DNA from: Bdellovibrionales bacterium GWA2_49_15
GTDB taxonomy: Bacteria; Bdellovibrionota; Bacteriovoracia; Bacteriovoracales; Bacteriovoracaceae
DNA length: 64,000 nt
NCBI GenBank assembly: GCA_001769855.1
Contig: MEPP01000021.1
Location: forward strand, 248,001 to 312,000
Direction of reading: 5' to 3'
This document shows, piece after piece, positions 27,198-35,428 of the stretch. Below the pieces are notes generated by a model, which was not told the origin of the DNA, made no database searches, and saw only the letters and a program-made list of their open reading frames with translations. Position numbers and translations under genes: made by a program. Within the stretch, counting starts at the first letter, position 1. Every line of letters starts with the position of its first letter.

Positions 27198-28148
27198 ATG
27201 ACAGGAGGTCAAATGGATACAGTAAGAGTCGAACTTTTCGGTCAGGATCCCAAAGTGCAGAAGGCCATCTCAATGGCCAGGAATGTGTCGGTTACCAAGG
27301 CACCAGTTCTCATCATGGGTGAGAATGGAATTGGCAAGCGCACATTGGGGCGGTATGTGCATCAAAATTCCACACGTGCCACGCGCCCGTTGTGTCTTGT
27401 GGACTGCGCACAGTCACCGGAAGATGTGGAAAATGCGATTCTTGGTCATCGTGATGCCGAGTCCGGTAAGTTCAATCGCGGCATTCTCGAACAGGCCAAT
27501 GGCGGCACCGTCATTTTCGCCAACATTGATTGTCTGACCGAAGATTTCCAAAAGAAACTTCATAAAATTCTAAATGAACTTCCTGACTACGACATCGACG
27601 TTCGACTCATTTCAACAACCACGAAGAATCTTTCAAAGTTGGTTGGTGCAGGTCGCTTCTATCGTGGTCTTTATAATCAATTGGCGTCCAACACTATCTC
27701 ACTGATGCCTCTGCGTGATCGACCGAATGATCTCGAGCAGGTGGCCCGTTCTATCGTCAAAGAATTGGCAGGCGAGGAGAGAGTGATTAATCTTGATCAG
27801 AGTGCCATGGATAAAATTTTATCCCACTACTGGTCTTTTAATTTAGAAGAGCTTCGCGATGTGCTGGAAGAGTCAATCTCCGCCTTTGAGGGCGAGACCT
27901 TGTCAGAGCAGCATTTGAGCATCGGTGAGAAGCGTACTCAGATTGCCATTCAAGATGATGAAAGTGAAGGCATTCGTCTGATGTCGCTGAAAGATGCTGA
28001 GAAACTTCTGATTAAGAAGGCCCTGATTCACACCAGCGAAAACAGAACTCAAGCGGCCAAGATCCTCGGTGTTTCAATTCGTACTCTCAGAAATAAAATT
28101 AATGAGTACAGAAATGGTGGCAGCTCATATTTTGTAAATTTGAGGTGA
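27198..28148 (+). CDS. Degenerate sigma-54-activator-like protein: inactive AAA+ domain plus Fis-type HTH
   Basis: Residues 15-245 align with the AAA+ domain of NtrC-type activators, and 270-310 form a Fis-type helix-turn-helix (NRTQAAKILGVSIRTLRNKINEY). Walker A is GENGIGKRT (41-49). Key functions are lost: the GAFTGA loop is replaced by GHRDAESGKF (83-92), Walker B is VIFANID (105-111) instead of LFLDEIG, and the R-finger FREDLYYRL has become FYRGLYNQL. There is no receiver domain. It should bind DNA and perhaps other activators but not hydrolyse ATP or contact sigma-54. Two starts are good (27198 with GGAGG six bases upstream, 27213 with AGGAGG four bases upstream). The stop is four bases before flgB, so it is coupled to the flagellar operon. 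Confidence 0.85.
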   Translation: MTGGQMDTVRVELFGQDPKVQKAISMARNVSVTKAPVLIMGENGIGKRTLGRYVHQNSTRATRPLCLVDCAQSPEDVENAILGHRDAESGKFNRGILEQANGGTVIFANIDCLTEDFQKKLHKILNELPDYDIDVRLISTTTKNLSKLVGAGRFYRGLYNQLASNTISLMPLRDRPNDLEQVARSIVKELAGEERVINLDQSAMDKILSHYWSFNLEELRDVLEESISAFEGETLSEQHLSIGEKRTQIAIQDDESEGIRLMSLKDAEKLLIKKALIHTSENRTQAAKILGVSIRTLRNKINEYRNGGSSYFVNLR

Positions 28149-28152
28149 GTGG

Positions 28153-28557
28153 ATGGAGATAGAGGATAAGACACTCAAGGCCCTGGCAACGTCGCTCAAT
28201 TTCCGACAGATGCGCCAAGATCTCCTGTCGGCAAATGTGGCCAACGCAGAAACGCCTGGCTACAAAGCAAAACGTTTGGAATTTGAAGCGGCACTTTCAC
28301 GTGCCTTGGATGTGGATGGAGAAGAATCAATGGCAACGCAAGATGATCGTCATTACGATGTAGGCGGTGGTGGCTTCACCAATTTAGAGCCTGAAGTATT
28401 TGATGAGGCCAATGGAATCGTCACGGAAAATGGTAATAATGTGAATGTCGATCAGGAATTGGCGTTGATGGCTGAAAACAAAATTCTCTATGATGCCTCT
28501 ATTCAACTCTTGAACAAAAAACTTGGGATGAAGAAGTATATCCTCGGCGCTGACTAG
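28153..28557 (+). CDS. flgB: Flagellar basal-body rod protein FlgB
   Basis: A proximal rod subunit exported by the flagellar type III apparatus. The 134-residue protein has the rod-family N-terminal segment (LSANVANAETPGYKAKRLEFE, matching the SNIANANTPGY motif) and the C-terminal NNVNVDQELALMAENKILYDASIQLL helix. It opens the basal-body gene run four bases after the degenerate activator gene and is followed by flgC after 23 bases. Length is normal and both end motifs are intact. Confidence 0.95.
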   Translation: MEIEDKTLKALATSLNFRQMRQDLLSANVANAETPGYKAKRLEFEAALSRALDVDGEESMATQDDRHYDVGGGGFTNLEPEVFDEANGIVTENGNNVNVDQELALMAENKILYDASIQLLNKKLGMKKYILGAD

Positions 28558-28580
28558 CACGAGGATGAAGGAATAAGAAC

Positions 28581-29021
28581 ATGGATTTTTTGACGGGTTT
28601 AAAAATAAGTAGTTCGGGGATGGCGGCGAACAAGAAGCGTATGGGGGCCATATCCTCCAATATCGCAAACGCTCAGACCACCCGAACTGCGGAAGGTGGA
28701 CCTTATCGCAAAAAAGAAGTGGTTTTTGGCGCTGAGCCTGCGCGCGAGACATTTTCGGAAATGCTAGAAGGCGAGCTGGGTGAAAATGCCCAGACAGTCC
28801 AGGCGACCGAGGTGATCTCAACAGACAAGCCGCCGGTTCTGAAATATGAGCCAAATAATCCCGAGGCCAATGAGCAAGGCTATGTTGCCTACCCAGATAT
28901 TAATATGATGGAAGAAATGGCCAACATGATTGCCACATCTCGGGCCTATGAAGCAAACTTAGCGGCCTTTAACACGACAAAGAGCATGGCTTTGAAATCG
29001 CTGGAAATTGGGAACAAGTGA
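28581..29021 (+). CDS. flgC: Flagellar basal-body rod protein FlgC
   Basis: A proximal rod subunit. The protein (146 aa) shows the N-terminal ISSSGMAANKKRMGAISSNIANAQTT segment (SSNIANAxTT rod motif), a YEPNNPEANEQGYVAYPDIN motif and a C-terminal MANMIATSRAYEANLAAFNTTK helix, all typical of FlgC. AAGGA lies nine bases before the ATG. It is cotranscribed with flgB and fliE, the order found in most flagellar operons. Confidence 0.96.
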   Translation: MDFLTGLKISSSGMAANKKRMGAISSNIANAQTTRTAEGGPYRKKEVVFGAEPARETFSEMLEGELGENAQTVQATEVISTDKPPVLKYEPNNPEANEQGYVAYPDINMMEEMANMIATSRAYEANLAAFNTTKSMALKSLEIGNK

Positions 29022-29040
29022 TCTTAAATAGGGGGATAGC

Positions 29041-29385
29041 ATGAGTATTGAAACAGTGGGACGAATGAACAACATACTTGGAAATCATGCTGCTGGTTCG
29101 TGGACCAAAGAAGTTGACCTCAAATCAGTTGTACCCGAAGCCTTTGAGTTAAATGGAACTAAGAAAAGTAGCTTTATGGAAATGCTCTCGGATTCAGTGG
29201 CACAGGTCAATGGCCTTCAGCAAGAAGCCAATGTGGCGATTGAAAAACTTGTCACTGGTGAGAGCAAGAATCTCCAGGAAACTTTGTTGGCGGTGGAAAA
29301 GGCCGATATTGCCTTTAAAACCGTCAATCAGATAAGACTTAAGGTTATCGACGCATATAAAGAAATAATGAAGATGCAGGTATAA
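29041..29385 (+). CDS. fliE: Flagellar hook-basal body protein FliE
   Basis: FliE joins the MS-ring to the rod and is among the first exported subunits. The 114-residue protein has a variable N-terminus and the family C-terminal pattern: FMEMLSDSVAQVNGLQQEAN, then EKLVTGESKNLQETLLAVEKADIAFKTVNQIRLKVIDAYKEIMKMQV, in which LQETLLAVEKA and the VIDAYKEIMKMQV end are diagnostic. GGGGATAGC precedes the ATG. It lies between flgC and fliF as usual. Confidence 0.95.
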   Translation: MSIETVGRMNNILGNHAAGSWTKEVDLKSVVPEAFELNGTKKSSFMEMLSDSVAQVNGLQQEANVAIEKLVTGESKNLQETLLAVEKADIAFKTVNQIRLKVIDAYKEIMKMQV

Positions 29386-29416
29386 TGCCTGATCATCGCC
29401 CATAAGGAGGGGCCCC

Positions 29417-31105
29417 GTGCAAGATTTTGTACGAAAAGTACTCCGAAATTTTAGTGACTTCTATGGGACTTTGAGCCCCGCCCGTCGTATTGGAATGATT
29501 CTTCTCGGAAGTTTCATTATCATAACTTTGGTGAGCATCATAACCTGGGCGGTACAGACCCGCTATGCCACGCTCTACGCGGACTTAAACAAGGAAGACG
29601 CTAAACAGTTGGGAGTTTTATTAGAGGAAAAAAAGATTCCTTATCAAACCAGCGAGGATGGAAAAACGATTAAAATTCCAGAAGAGATGGTGAATCGTTT
29701 TCGCATGCAGATCGCCACCATGGGCGTTAATTTTTCCGGCACTGTCGGGTACGAGGTCTTTGATAAGCAAGCTTTTGGAACTTCAAACTTTGTTCAGCGG
29801 GTGAATCGTCAACGGGCCTTGGAGGGTGAGATCACCAAAAGTATCCGCTATATCCAAGGGGTCAAGCGCGCCCGTGTGCATTTAACCATTCCAGAATCGA
29901 GTCCCTTTGTTTCTGATAAGCGCCCGCCTTCAGCTTCTGTCATCGTGGAGCTTGATAATGGAGTAAGTCTGACTCCTGCGGAAATCAAAGGAATTGGCTC
30001 ACTGGTGTCCTCCTCCGTCGAGGGAATGAGATCGGAGCATGTGGTAATTTTAGATGGCCGTGGCAAAAAGCTCTCTGAAAATGTCGGCGATGCCATGACT
30101 CAGGAGACCGCCAATAAGATGGCGCTCGAGTCTAAAATGGGTCGCGAGTATGAAAAGCAAATTGAAGAAATCTTGGGCAGGGTTGTGGGTGATGGAAAAG
30201 TGGTCGCCAAAGTTGCCGTAAATTTGGATTTTACGGAATCTGTCTCAACCGAGACAAAATACGATGGCGAGAACTCCGCCGTGCTGTCCGAGGTGCAAAA
30301 TACGCAAAGGATCAATGGCAGCCGGCCTTCGCCCCAGGGTATTCCCGGTGCCAGAAGCAATTTGCCGGGGGAAGATCCGCAGCCCGGTATTCCTGAAACG
30401 AAAAACAATGTCGATAAGGACATGAAGACCCGAAATTATAATGTTCCCACCAAAGTGACCAATTCCAAAACACCGACCGCCGGTGTGAAGAAAATCAGTG
30501 CTGCCGTCATGATCGATGGCCATCGCATCACTTCGGTTGACGGGAAAGGCAAGGTCGTTCTCGATGACCAAGGCCGCGCCGTCATGAAAGTTGAAAAGTG
30601 GAGTGAGGCCGATTTGGCCAATTTTAGTGCCATTGTCGCTTCGACCTTAGGTCTAAACGAAAAAAGAGGTGACAGTCTGGTCATAAAAAATATGGAATTT
30701 GCGCAGGAAGATCTGATGGCGTCAGAGGCCATGATGCGGGAGAAGGAAAATCGCGAGCTCATTCGCAATGTCGTGAAGTACCTTTCGATCGGCCTTGTGA
30801 TCTCGTTATTTTTCTTCATTGTCGTAAGGCCATTTATTCAGTGGGTAACGGACAATACGGTCGAGTCTGTAGAGGACTTTCTGCCCCGAACCTTGGAAGA
30901 ACTTGAAAAAGTTCAGGCCAATCAGAAGTTGCCTGGCCTAGAGGAGGCCTTGCCGCAGATTGAAGAGCGATTAAATCCAGAAAAGATTGAAGGCAATATG
31001 CTCCGTGAAAAAATCGTTTCATTAGTGGAAGCCAACCCGTCCAAGGCGGCCCAGATTATTCATGAAATGATTCACTCACAGGAATCGGATAAGCAGATCG
31101 CCTAG
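29417..31105 (+). CDS. fliF: Flagellar MS-ring protein FliF
   Basis: FliF forms the MS-ring in the inner membrane, on which the rod and export gate assemble. The 562-residue protein has a first membrane helix at residues 25-45 (GMILLGSFIIITLVSIITWA), the YscJ-like ring-building domains (LYADLNKEDAKQLGVLLEEKKIPY; FGTSNFVQRVNRQRALEGEI; ARVHLTIPESSPFV), a flexible Pro/Gly-rich middle around residue 295-330, and a second helix at about 455-475 before the C-terminal FliG-binding tail. Translation starts at GTG with AAGGAGGGG seven bases upstream. It is followed by fliG after 15 bases. The tail after the second helix is of normal length. Confidence 0.97.
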   Translation: MQDFVRKVLRNFSDFYGTLSPARRIGMILLGSFIIITLVSIITWAVQTRYATLYADLNKEDAKQLGVLLEEKKIPYQTSEDGKTIKIPEEMVNRFRMQIATMGVNFSGTVGYEVFDKQAFGTSNFVQRVNRQRALEGEITKSIRYIQGVKRARVHLTIPESSPFVSDKRPPSASVIVELDNGVSLTPAEIKGIGSLVSSSVEGMRSEHVVILDGRGKKLSENVGDAMTQETANKMALESKMGREYEKQIEEILGRVVGDGKVVAKVAVNLDFTESVSTETKYDGENSAVLSEVQNTQRINGSRPSPQGIPGARSNLPGEDPQPGIPETKNNVDKDMKTRNYNVPTKVTNSKTPTAGVKKISAAVMIDGHRITSVDGKGKVVLDDQGRAVMKVEKWSEADLANFSAIVASTLGLNEKRGDSLVIKNMEFAQEDLMASEAMMREKENRELIRNVVKYLSIGLVISLFFFIVVRPFIQWVTDNTVESVEDFLPRTLEELEKVQANQKLPGLEEALPQIEERLNPEKIEGNMLREKIVSLVEANPSKAAQIIHEMIHSQESDKQIA

Positions 31106-31120
31106 CGAAGGAGTACGAAC

Positions 31121-32158
31121 ATGGCAGTCAATGATGTAAGCCTAGACCCCGAAGTCGAATATTCCCTGATGTCGGGTCAGGAAAAGGCCGGCGTTCTCCT
31201 CTCTTCACTGGGGATGCAAACCAGTCAGCTGATTTTTACACATATGCGGGACAATGATGTGAAGCGGATGATTAACGTCATGTCCAATGTAAAAAAAGCG
31301 CCTATCTGGCTGGTCAAAAAGGTTTTGGCGGAATTCTACTCCATGCTGAACGAAGATGCCGATCTGTTGTTTGCCGAGAACAGAGGGCGTGACTTTATCA
31401 TTAACGCTCTTGGGGAAGAGCGCGCCAAACAACTGCTCGGCCAAATCGTCGAAGTCGGTACCTCAAATACTTTGGAGTCTTTGGAACTTGTTGATACAAG
31501 AACCTTGGCAAACTTCCTGATTAACGAGCACCCCCAGACGATCGCCCTGATTGTGGCGCATCTTCCGCCTGAGAGGAAGGTCGATGTTCTCCGTCGCTTG
31601 CCGGAAGGCCTGCAGGCCGAGGTCGTTCTCAGAGTCGCGAACCTGGATTACGTGTCTCCGGAGCTGATCGCACAGCTTGATGATGTGTTGAAAACAGAAC
31701 TCTCGACACTCGGTTCGATCGATACCAATCAGCTGGGCGGTGTGGAACCTATCGCCGATATGTTGAACTTGATGGACAAAAATACAGAGAAAAACATCAT
31801 GGCCCGGGTGGAAGAAAAAGACCCAGAATTGGCTGAAGAGATCAGAAAACTCATGTTTGTCTTCGAAGATCTGGTGTTCGTCGACGATCGTGGTATTCAG
31901 TCACTCCTCAAGGAAGTGGATCAGCAGAAGCTGGTTATTGCAATGAAAACTGCGCCTGAAGAAATCAAGGCCAAGCTCTTTAAAAATATGTCGAATCGTG
32001 CGGCCCAGCTTCTCATGGAGGATTTGGAGGCCCTTGGACCTACCAAGTTGTCTGACGTTGAGAAGGCCCAGGCCGAAGTGGTTCAGAAGTGTAAGGAACT
32101 TGAAGGTCAAGGCAAAGCGATCATCTCCAGAGGCGGTGATGGGGATGCTCTGGTTTGA
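31121..32158 (+). CDS. fliG: Flagellar motor switch protein FliG
   Basis: FliG is the rotor component that contacts the stator and sets rotation direction with FliM/FliN. The 345-residue protein has the N-terminal MS-ring-binding domain (EKAGVLLSSLG), the EHPQTIALIVAHLPPERKVDVLRRLP motif of the middle domain, and the C-terminal motor domain with MFVFEDLVFVDDRGIQSLLKEVDQQ, whose charged residues carry torque. The tail ends with a longer KCKELEGQGKAIISRG segment. GGAG lies about nine bases before the ATG; fliH follows after 21 bases. All regions expected for a working switch are present. Confidence 0.98.
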   Translation: MAVNDVSLDPEVEYSLMSGQEKAGVLLSSLGMQTSQLIFTHMRDNDVKRMINVMSNVKKAPIWLVKKVLAEFYSMLNEDADLLFAENRGRDFIINALGEERAKQLLGQIVEVGTSNTLESLELVDTRTLANFLINEHPQTIALIVAHLPPERKVDVLRRLPEGLQAEVVLRVANLDYVSPELIAQLDDVLKTELSTLGSIDTNQLGGVEPIADMLNLMDKNTEKNIMARVEEKDPELAEEIRKLMFVFEDLVFVDDRGIQSLLKEVDQQKLVIAMKTAPEEIKAKLFKNMSNRAAQLLMEDLEALGPTKLSDVEKAQAEVVQKCKELEGQGKAIISRGGDGDALV

Positions 32159-32179
32159 TAAGGAAGAGGTTAGACAATT

Positions 32180-33016
32180 ATGGCAAATCAATCATCTCCT
32201 TCTCGCACGGCCACTGTCACTGATGCCAAAGACTATGTCTTTAACAACTTTGATGGCGTGATTGCCGACAATGAGAAAATTGATAAGATGGAGTTCAAAG
32301 AGCTGGGCGGGCGGGAGAAATTTAGCACCCCGGAACATCAAAAAATTATTAAGCAGGAAAGACAATTATCCTCTGATTTGAAATTTCTGATTTCTCCTAT
32401 TGTGAAACAGCATCGGGGTATGAATGACCAGGAGAAAACCGAACGGGATATCCATCTGGAAGAGCAGATCGAAAAACGCCTTTCAAAAATTCATGAGGAA
32501 GCATTCAACGCTGGATATCAGGAAGGTTTAACCCGAGGTCATAAGGATGCGGTAGAGGCAACCAGAAAGGAGGGCGTCACGCATCTGACAGCTCTCGATG
32601 AAATGATCACAAATGTCCTGACCACCGAGGCAGGCATCTTAAAAAAGCAAAAAACCGAAATTTACACACTGATTAGGACGCTTACGAAGTGGGTGATTCT
32701 GCGAGAGTTAAAAGATGATGGTCAGTACATCATGAGACTTTTAGAAAAATTAGTTTCTGAGATAGGTCAAAAAGATCACCTGCTGATCCAGGTTAATAAG
32801 AATGATTTTGAGCGGATGCCGGAAATCTTGGAAGCCGTAGAGACAAAAATTGGGAAGCTTTCCAATGTCCGCTATGAGTGTGATCAGGATGTGTCCGGTC
32901 CTGGAGTGATCTTGGAGTCCATCAACAGTATTGTGCGAGGAACGTTAGATGATCAACTCGCTAATCTGGACAAACTCTTTGAGAGCGTTGATGAGAGTGT
33001 GAATGACAAACCTTGA
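32180..33016 (+). CDS. fliH: Flagellar assembly protein FliH
   Basis: FliH is the stator-like regulator of the export ATPase FliI. The 278-residue protein has a variable charged N-terminus, a helical middle with the glycine-spaced HEEAFNAGYQEGLTRGHKDAVEA (the GxxxG-type repeat region of FliH), and a C-terminal VNKNDFERMPEILEAVETKIG...DQDVSGPGVILESINSIVRGTLDDQLANLDKLFE, the FliH/VATPase-E fold. It is somewhat longer than the E. coli protein at the N-terminus. It overlaps fliI by 14 bases, in line with their working as a complex. Confidence 0.92.
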   Translation: MANQSSPSRTATVTDAKDYVFNNFDGVIADNEKIDKMEFKELGGREKFSTPEHQKIIKQERQLSSDLKFLISPIVKQHRGMNDQEKTERDIHLEEQIEKRLSKIHEEAFNAGYQEGLTRGHKDAVEATRKEGVTHLTALDEMITNVLTTEAGILKKQKTEIYTLIRTLTKWVILRELKDDGQYIMRLLEKLVSEIGQKDHLLIQVNKNDFERMPEILEAVETKIGKLSNVRYECDQDVSGPGVILESINSIVRGTLDDQLANLDKLFESVDESVNDKP

Positions 33017-34379
33017 CCTATCTTCCATTCATCGCTCATATGAATATTCACTTCCCTACACTAAAATAGGAAAGGTTCACGCCAATCGTGGCATGCTCTA
33101 TGAAATTTCACTACCGAAGGCGGTTATTGGGAGTACGGTGGAATTTATCACGGAGTTCGGGGAACGATCTCTTGGGGAAGTGGTGGCCATTAACGGAAGC
33201 CGCTGTATGGCCATGCCCTATGACGAATTGGCGGGGATCAATTCGGAAACGCGGGTCGTGCTCAAGGGGCTTACCACCTTTGTTAAAATTTCTGAAAATA
33301 TGCTTGGTCGGGTGGTGGATTTTCAGGGCAATCCGATCGATGGCAAAGGTCCCATCGCAGGACCTTTTGAGGTCCGAAGCATCTTTGGAAAGCCCATCCC
33401 CCCGTTAGACCGTCCAGTTATCCGTGAGCCTATGGACACTGGCGTGCATGCCATTAATGCCTTTATGACGGCCGGCAAAGGACAACGCTTGGCGATTCTC
33501 GCCGGTTCCGGTGTCGGCAAGTCGGTTCTGATGGGCATGATCGCGCGACATACCAAGGCCCAGGTTAATGTGATTGCGTTGGTGGGAGAACGAGGGCGAG
33601 AGGTTTTGGAGTTTATTGATAATGAATTAGGTGAGGAAGGTTTAAAGCGTTCGGTGGTTGTTGTGGCAACTTCTGATTTATCTCCGCTGATTCGGATTAA
33701 GGCGGCCTATACCGCCACCACGATGGCGGAATATTTTAGAGATCAAAATCTCGATGTTATGCTTATGATGGATTCCATCACCCGGTTTGCTATGGCGAAT
33801 CGTGAAATTTCTCTCAGTAGCGGTGAACCTCCCGGACAAAAGGGTTACACTCCCAGCGTTTTTAGTAAACTTCCGAAGCTGATGGAGCGGGCGGGAACAA
33901 AAAAAGGCTCTGGCTCTATTACCGGTTTTTATACGGTCTTGGTCGAAGGTGGTGATATGGATGAGCCCATCACCGATGCCGTTCGTGCTATTTCAGATGG
34001 CCACATTCAGCTCAGTCGCCAGCTCGCATCCAGAAACCACTTCCCGGCCATCGACGTCCTGGCCTCTATTTCACGGGTCATGCCCAAAGTAACGACGGGA
34101 GAGCATCGGGTTGTTGCGTCCCATTTAAGGGACCTCCTGGCGGCCTATAAAGAAACTGAAGATTTGATTAATGTTGGCGCCTATGCCAAGGGCTCAAATG
34201 CAAAGGTCGATAAGGCCTTGGCCATTTATGATGATCTGTTGTCACTGCTCAAGCAGGATGTCGACAGTACTGAAGTTTTAACCATCGATGAGCTCTATGA
34301 CCGTATGGTTGAGCTGGCCCGTAAGGCCGAGAAGTCCGTTAATCCTCATCTCTTTGACGATAAAAAAGAGGCACCATAG
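33003..34379 (+). CDS. fliI: Flagellum-specific ATP synthase FliI
   Basis: FliI is the hexameric ATPase of the flagellar type III export apparatus. The 458-residue protein matches F1-beta-like enzymes: N-terminal beta-barrel, Walker A LAGSGVGKSVLMGMIAR near residue 160, VALVGERGREVLEF, Walker B VMLMMDSITRFAMANREI, the catalytic GEPPGQKGYTPSVFSKLPKLMERAG stretch, and a helical C-terminus. The ATG lies inside the end of fliH (14-base overlap). fliJ follows after 22 bases. No substitutions in the catalytic motifs. Confidence 0.98.
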   Translation: MTNLDLSSIHRSYEYSLPYTKIGKVHANRGMLYEISLPKAVIGSTVEFITEFGERSLGEVVAINGSRCMAMPYDELAGINSETRVVLKGLTTFVKISENMLGRVVDFQGNPIDGKGPIAGPFEVRSIFGKPIPPLDRPVIREPMDTGVHAINAFMTAGKGQRLAILAGSGVGKSVLMGMIARHTKAQVNVIALVGERGREVLEFIDNELGEEGLKRSVVVVATSDLSPLIRIKAAYTATTMAEYFRDQNLDVMLMMDSITRFAMANREISLSSGEPPGQKGYTPSVFSKLPKLMERAGTKKGSGSITGFYTVLVEGGDMDEPITDAVRAISDGHIQLSRQLASRNHFPAIDVLASISRVMPKVTTGEHRVVASHLRDLLAAYKETEDLINVGAYAKGSNAKVDKALAIYDDLLSLLKQDVDSTEVLTIDELYDRMVELARKAEKSVNPHLFDDKKEAP

Positions 34380-34401
34380 CGGTGAGAGTAAAGGAACGTG
34401 A

Positions 34402-34857
34402 ATGGCCTATAAATTCAAACTTCAGGCCTTACTCAAAGTGCGAGAGTTTAAGGAAAATAATTTAAAGATTGAGCTAGGAAGAATTGTGCAAGACAGGGAA
34501 AGCACAAACGCCAGAATTGAGCAGATCAACAAAGATATTGATGAAGGCTATCGTGCTCAGAATGAATTGATGAATAATGATATTACAGGAAATGAGCTGC
34601 AGTTTTTCCCTTATTACCTGCGTGGGAAAAAAGATGATATGGAGCGAACGGTAAGAAAGCTTGCCGAGGTGGAAACGGCTTTGCAAAAGAAGTTGCAGGA
34701 ATTGGCCGTGGCCCGTGGAGAAAGTAAGCTTTTAGAAAATATGCGGGCGAATGATTTTGAGAAATTCAAAAAAGATTTAGAAAAGAAGCAGCATGCTCAG
34801 GTTGAAGAACTCTTTATTATGCGTGCCGGGCGTGTTGAGAAAGGAGAGGAGTCATGA
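34402..34857 (+). CDS. fliJ: Flagellar export chaperone/escort protein FliJ
   Basis: A 151-residue, almost wholly helical, charged protein beginning MAYKFKLQALLKVREFKENNLKIELG, the usual FliJ opening, and forming a long antiparallel coiled coil (KLAEVETALQKKLQELAVARGE; FEKFKKDLEKKQHAQVEELF). FliJ occupies the centre of the FliI ring and links it to FlhA. Position directly after fliI is diagnostic. Its last four bases overlap the start codon of the MotE-like gene (ATGA). Confidence 0.88.
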   Translation: MAYKFKLQALLKVREFKENNLKIELGRIVQDRESTNARIEQINKDIDEGYRAQNELMNNDITGNELQFFPYYLRGKKDDMERTVRKLAEVETALQKKLQELAVARGESKLLENMRANDFEKFKKDLEKKQHAQVEELFIMRAGRVEKGEES

Positions 34858-35423
34858 AAAAAATTATCTTAGCTCTATTGATCACAATGTTGAGCGTGAC
34901 CTTGGCCGGAGCCATTGAGCAGAAAACGCCCCCCAACCCTGCAGTGACAGAAAAACGTGAATATACTCCCGCCGAATTTCACAAAGCTGTCTTGGAGGAA
35001 GTCGAGAAGGTGCTGGTGAAAACCAAGCAGGAAAAGTTTGTGGAAATTACAAAAGAACTCTTGAATAAGGAGCAAGAATTTAAGTTGCAGGCCTTGAGTC
35101 TTGAGAAAGAGCGGGAACAATTGAATTTGAATAAGCGAGAATTTGAAAAAAAAATACAGGCCTTCTATAGTATTCAGCAGAAACTGATTGGTTGCTTGGA
35201 ATCTCAGGACAATTTAAAGGATAAGCGAGTTGATCATATGGTTGACGTTGTTTCGAATATGAAACCGGACAGCGCCGCTCAGTTGTTGTCGGCCCAAGAG
35301 GTCGATCTTGCCGTTTCTATTCTCGGAAAGCTGGAAGCGGTGAAAGTTTCCAAGATTTTTAACCTCATGGATAAGGAAATATCTGCCCGGCTTCAAAAAC
35401 AATACCTTAATATGAAAAGATAG
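34854..35423 (+). CDS. motE: MotE-like periplasmic flagellar protein
   Basis: A 189-residue protein with an N-terminal signal peptide (MKKIILALLITMLSVTLAGA), a central coiled coil (residues about 65-110) and a C-terminal MgtE-N-like domain (NMKPDSAAQLLSAQEVDLAVSIL...VSKIFNLMDKEISARLQKQY). This is the MotE arrangement; MotE is a periplasmic chaperone for the stator protein MotC in alphaproteobacteria, and similar genes follow fliJ in several other phyla. It overlaps fliJ by four bases and precedes fliK by five. Whether the signal segment is cleaved or stays as an anchor cannot be told. The role is inferred from resemblance. Confidence 0.8.
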   Translation: MKKIILALLITMLSVTLAGAIEQKTPPNPAVTEKREYTPAEFHKAVLEEVEKVLVKTKQEKFVEITKELLNKEQEFKLQALSLEKEREQLNLNKREFEKKIQAFYSIQQKLIGCLESQDNLKDKRVDHMVDVVSNMKPDSAAQLLSAQEVDLAVSILGKLEAVKVSKIFNLMDKEISARLQKQYLNMKR

Positions 35424-35428
35424 ACACA

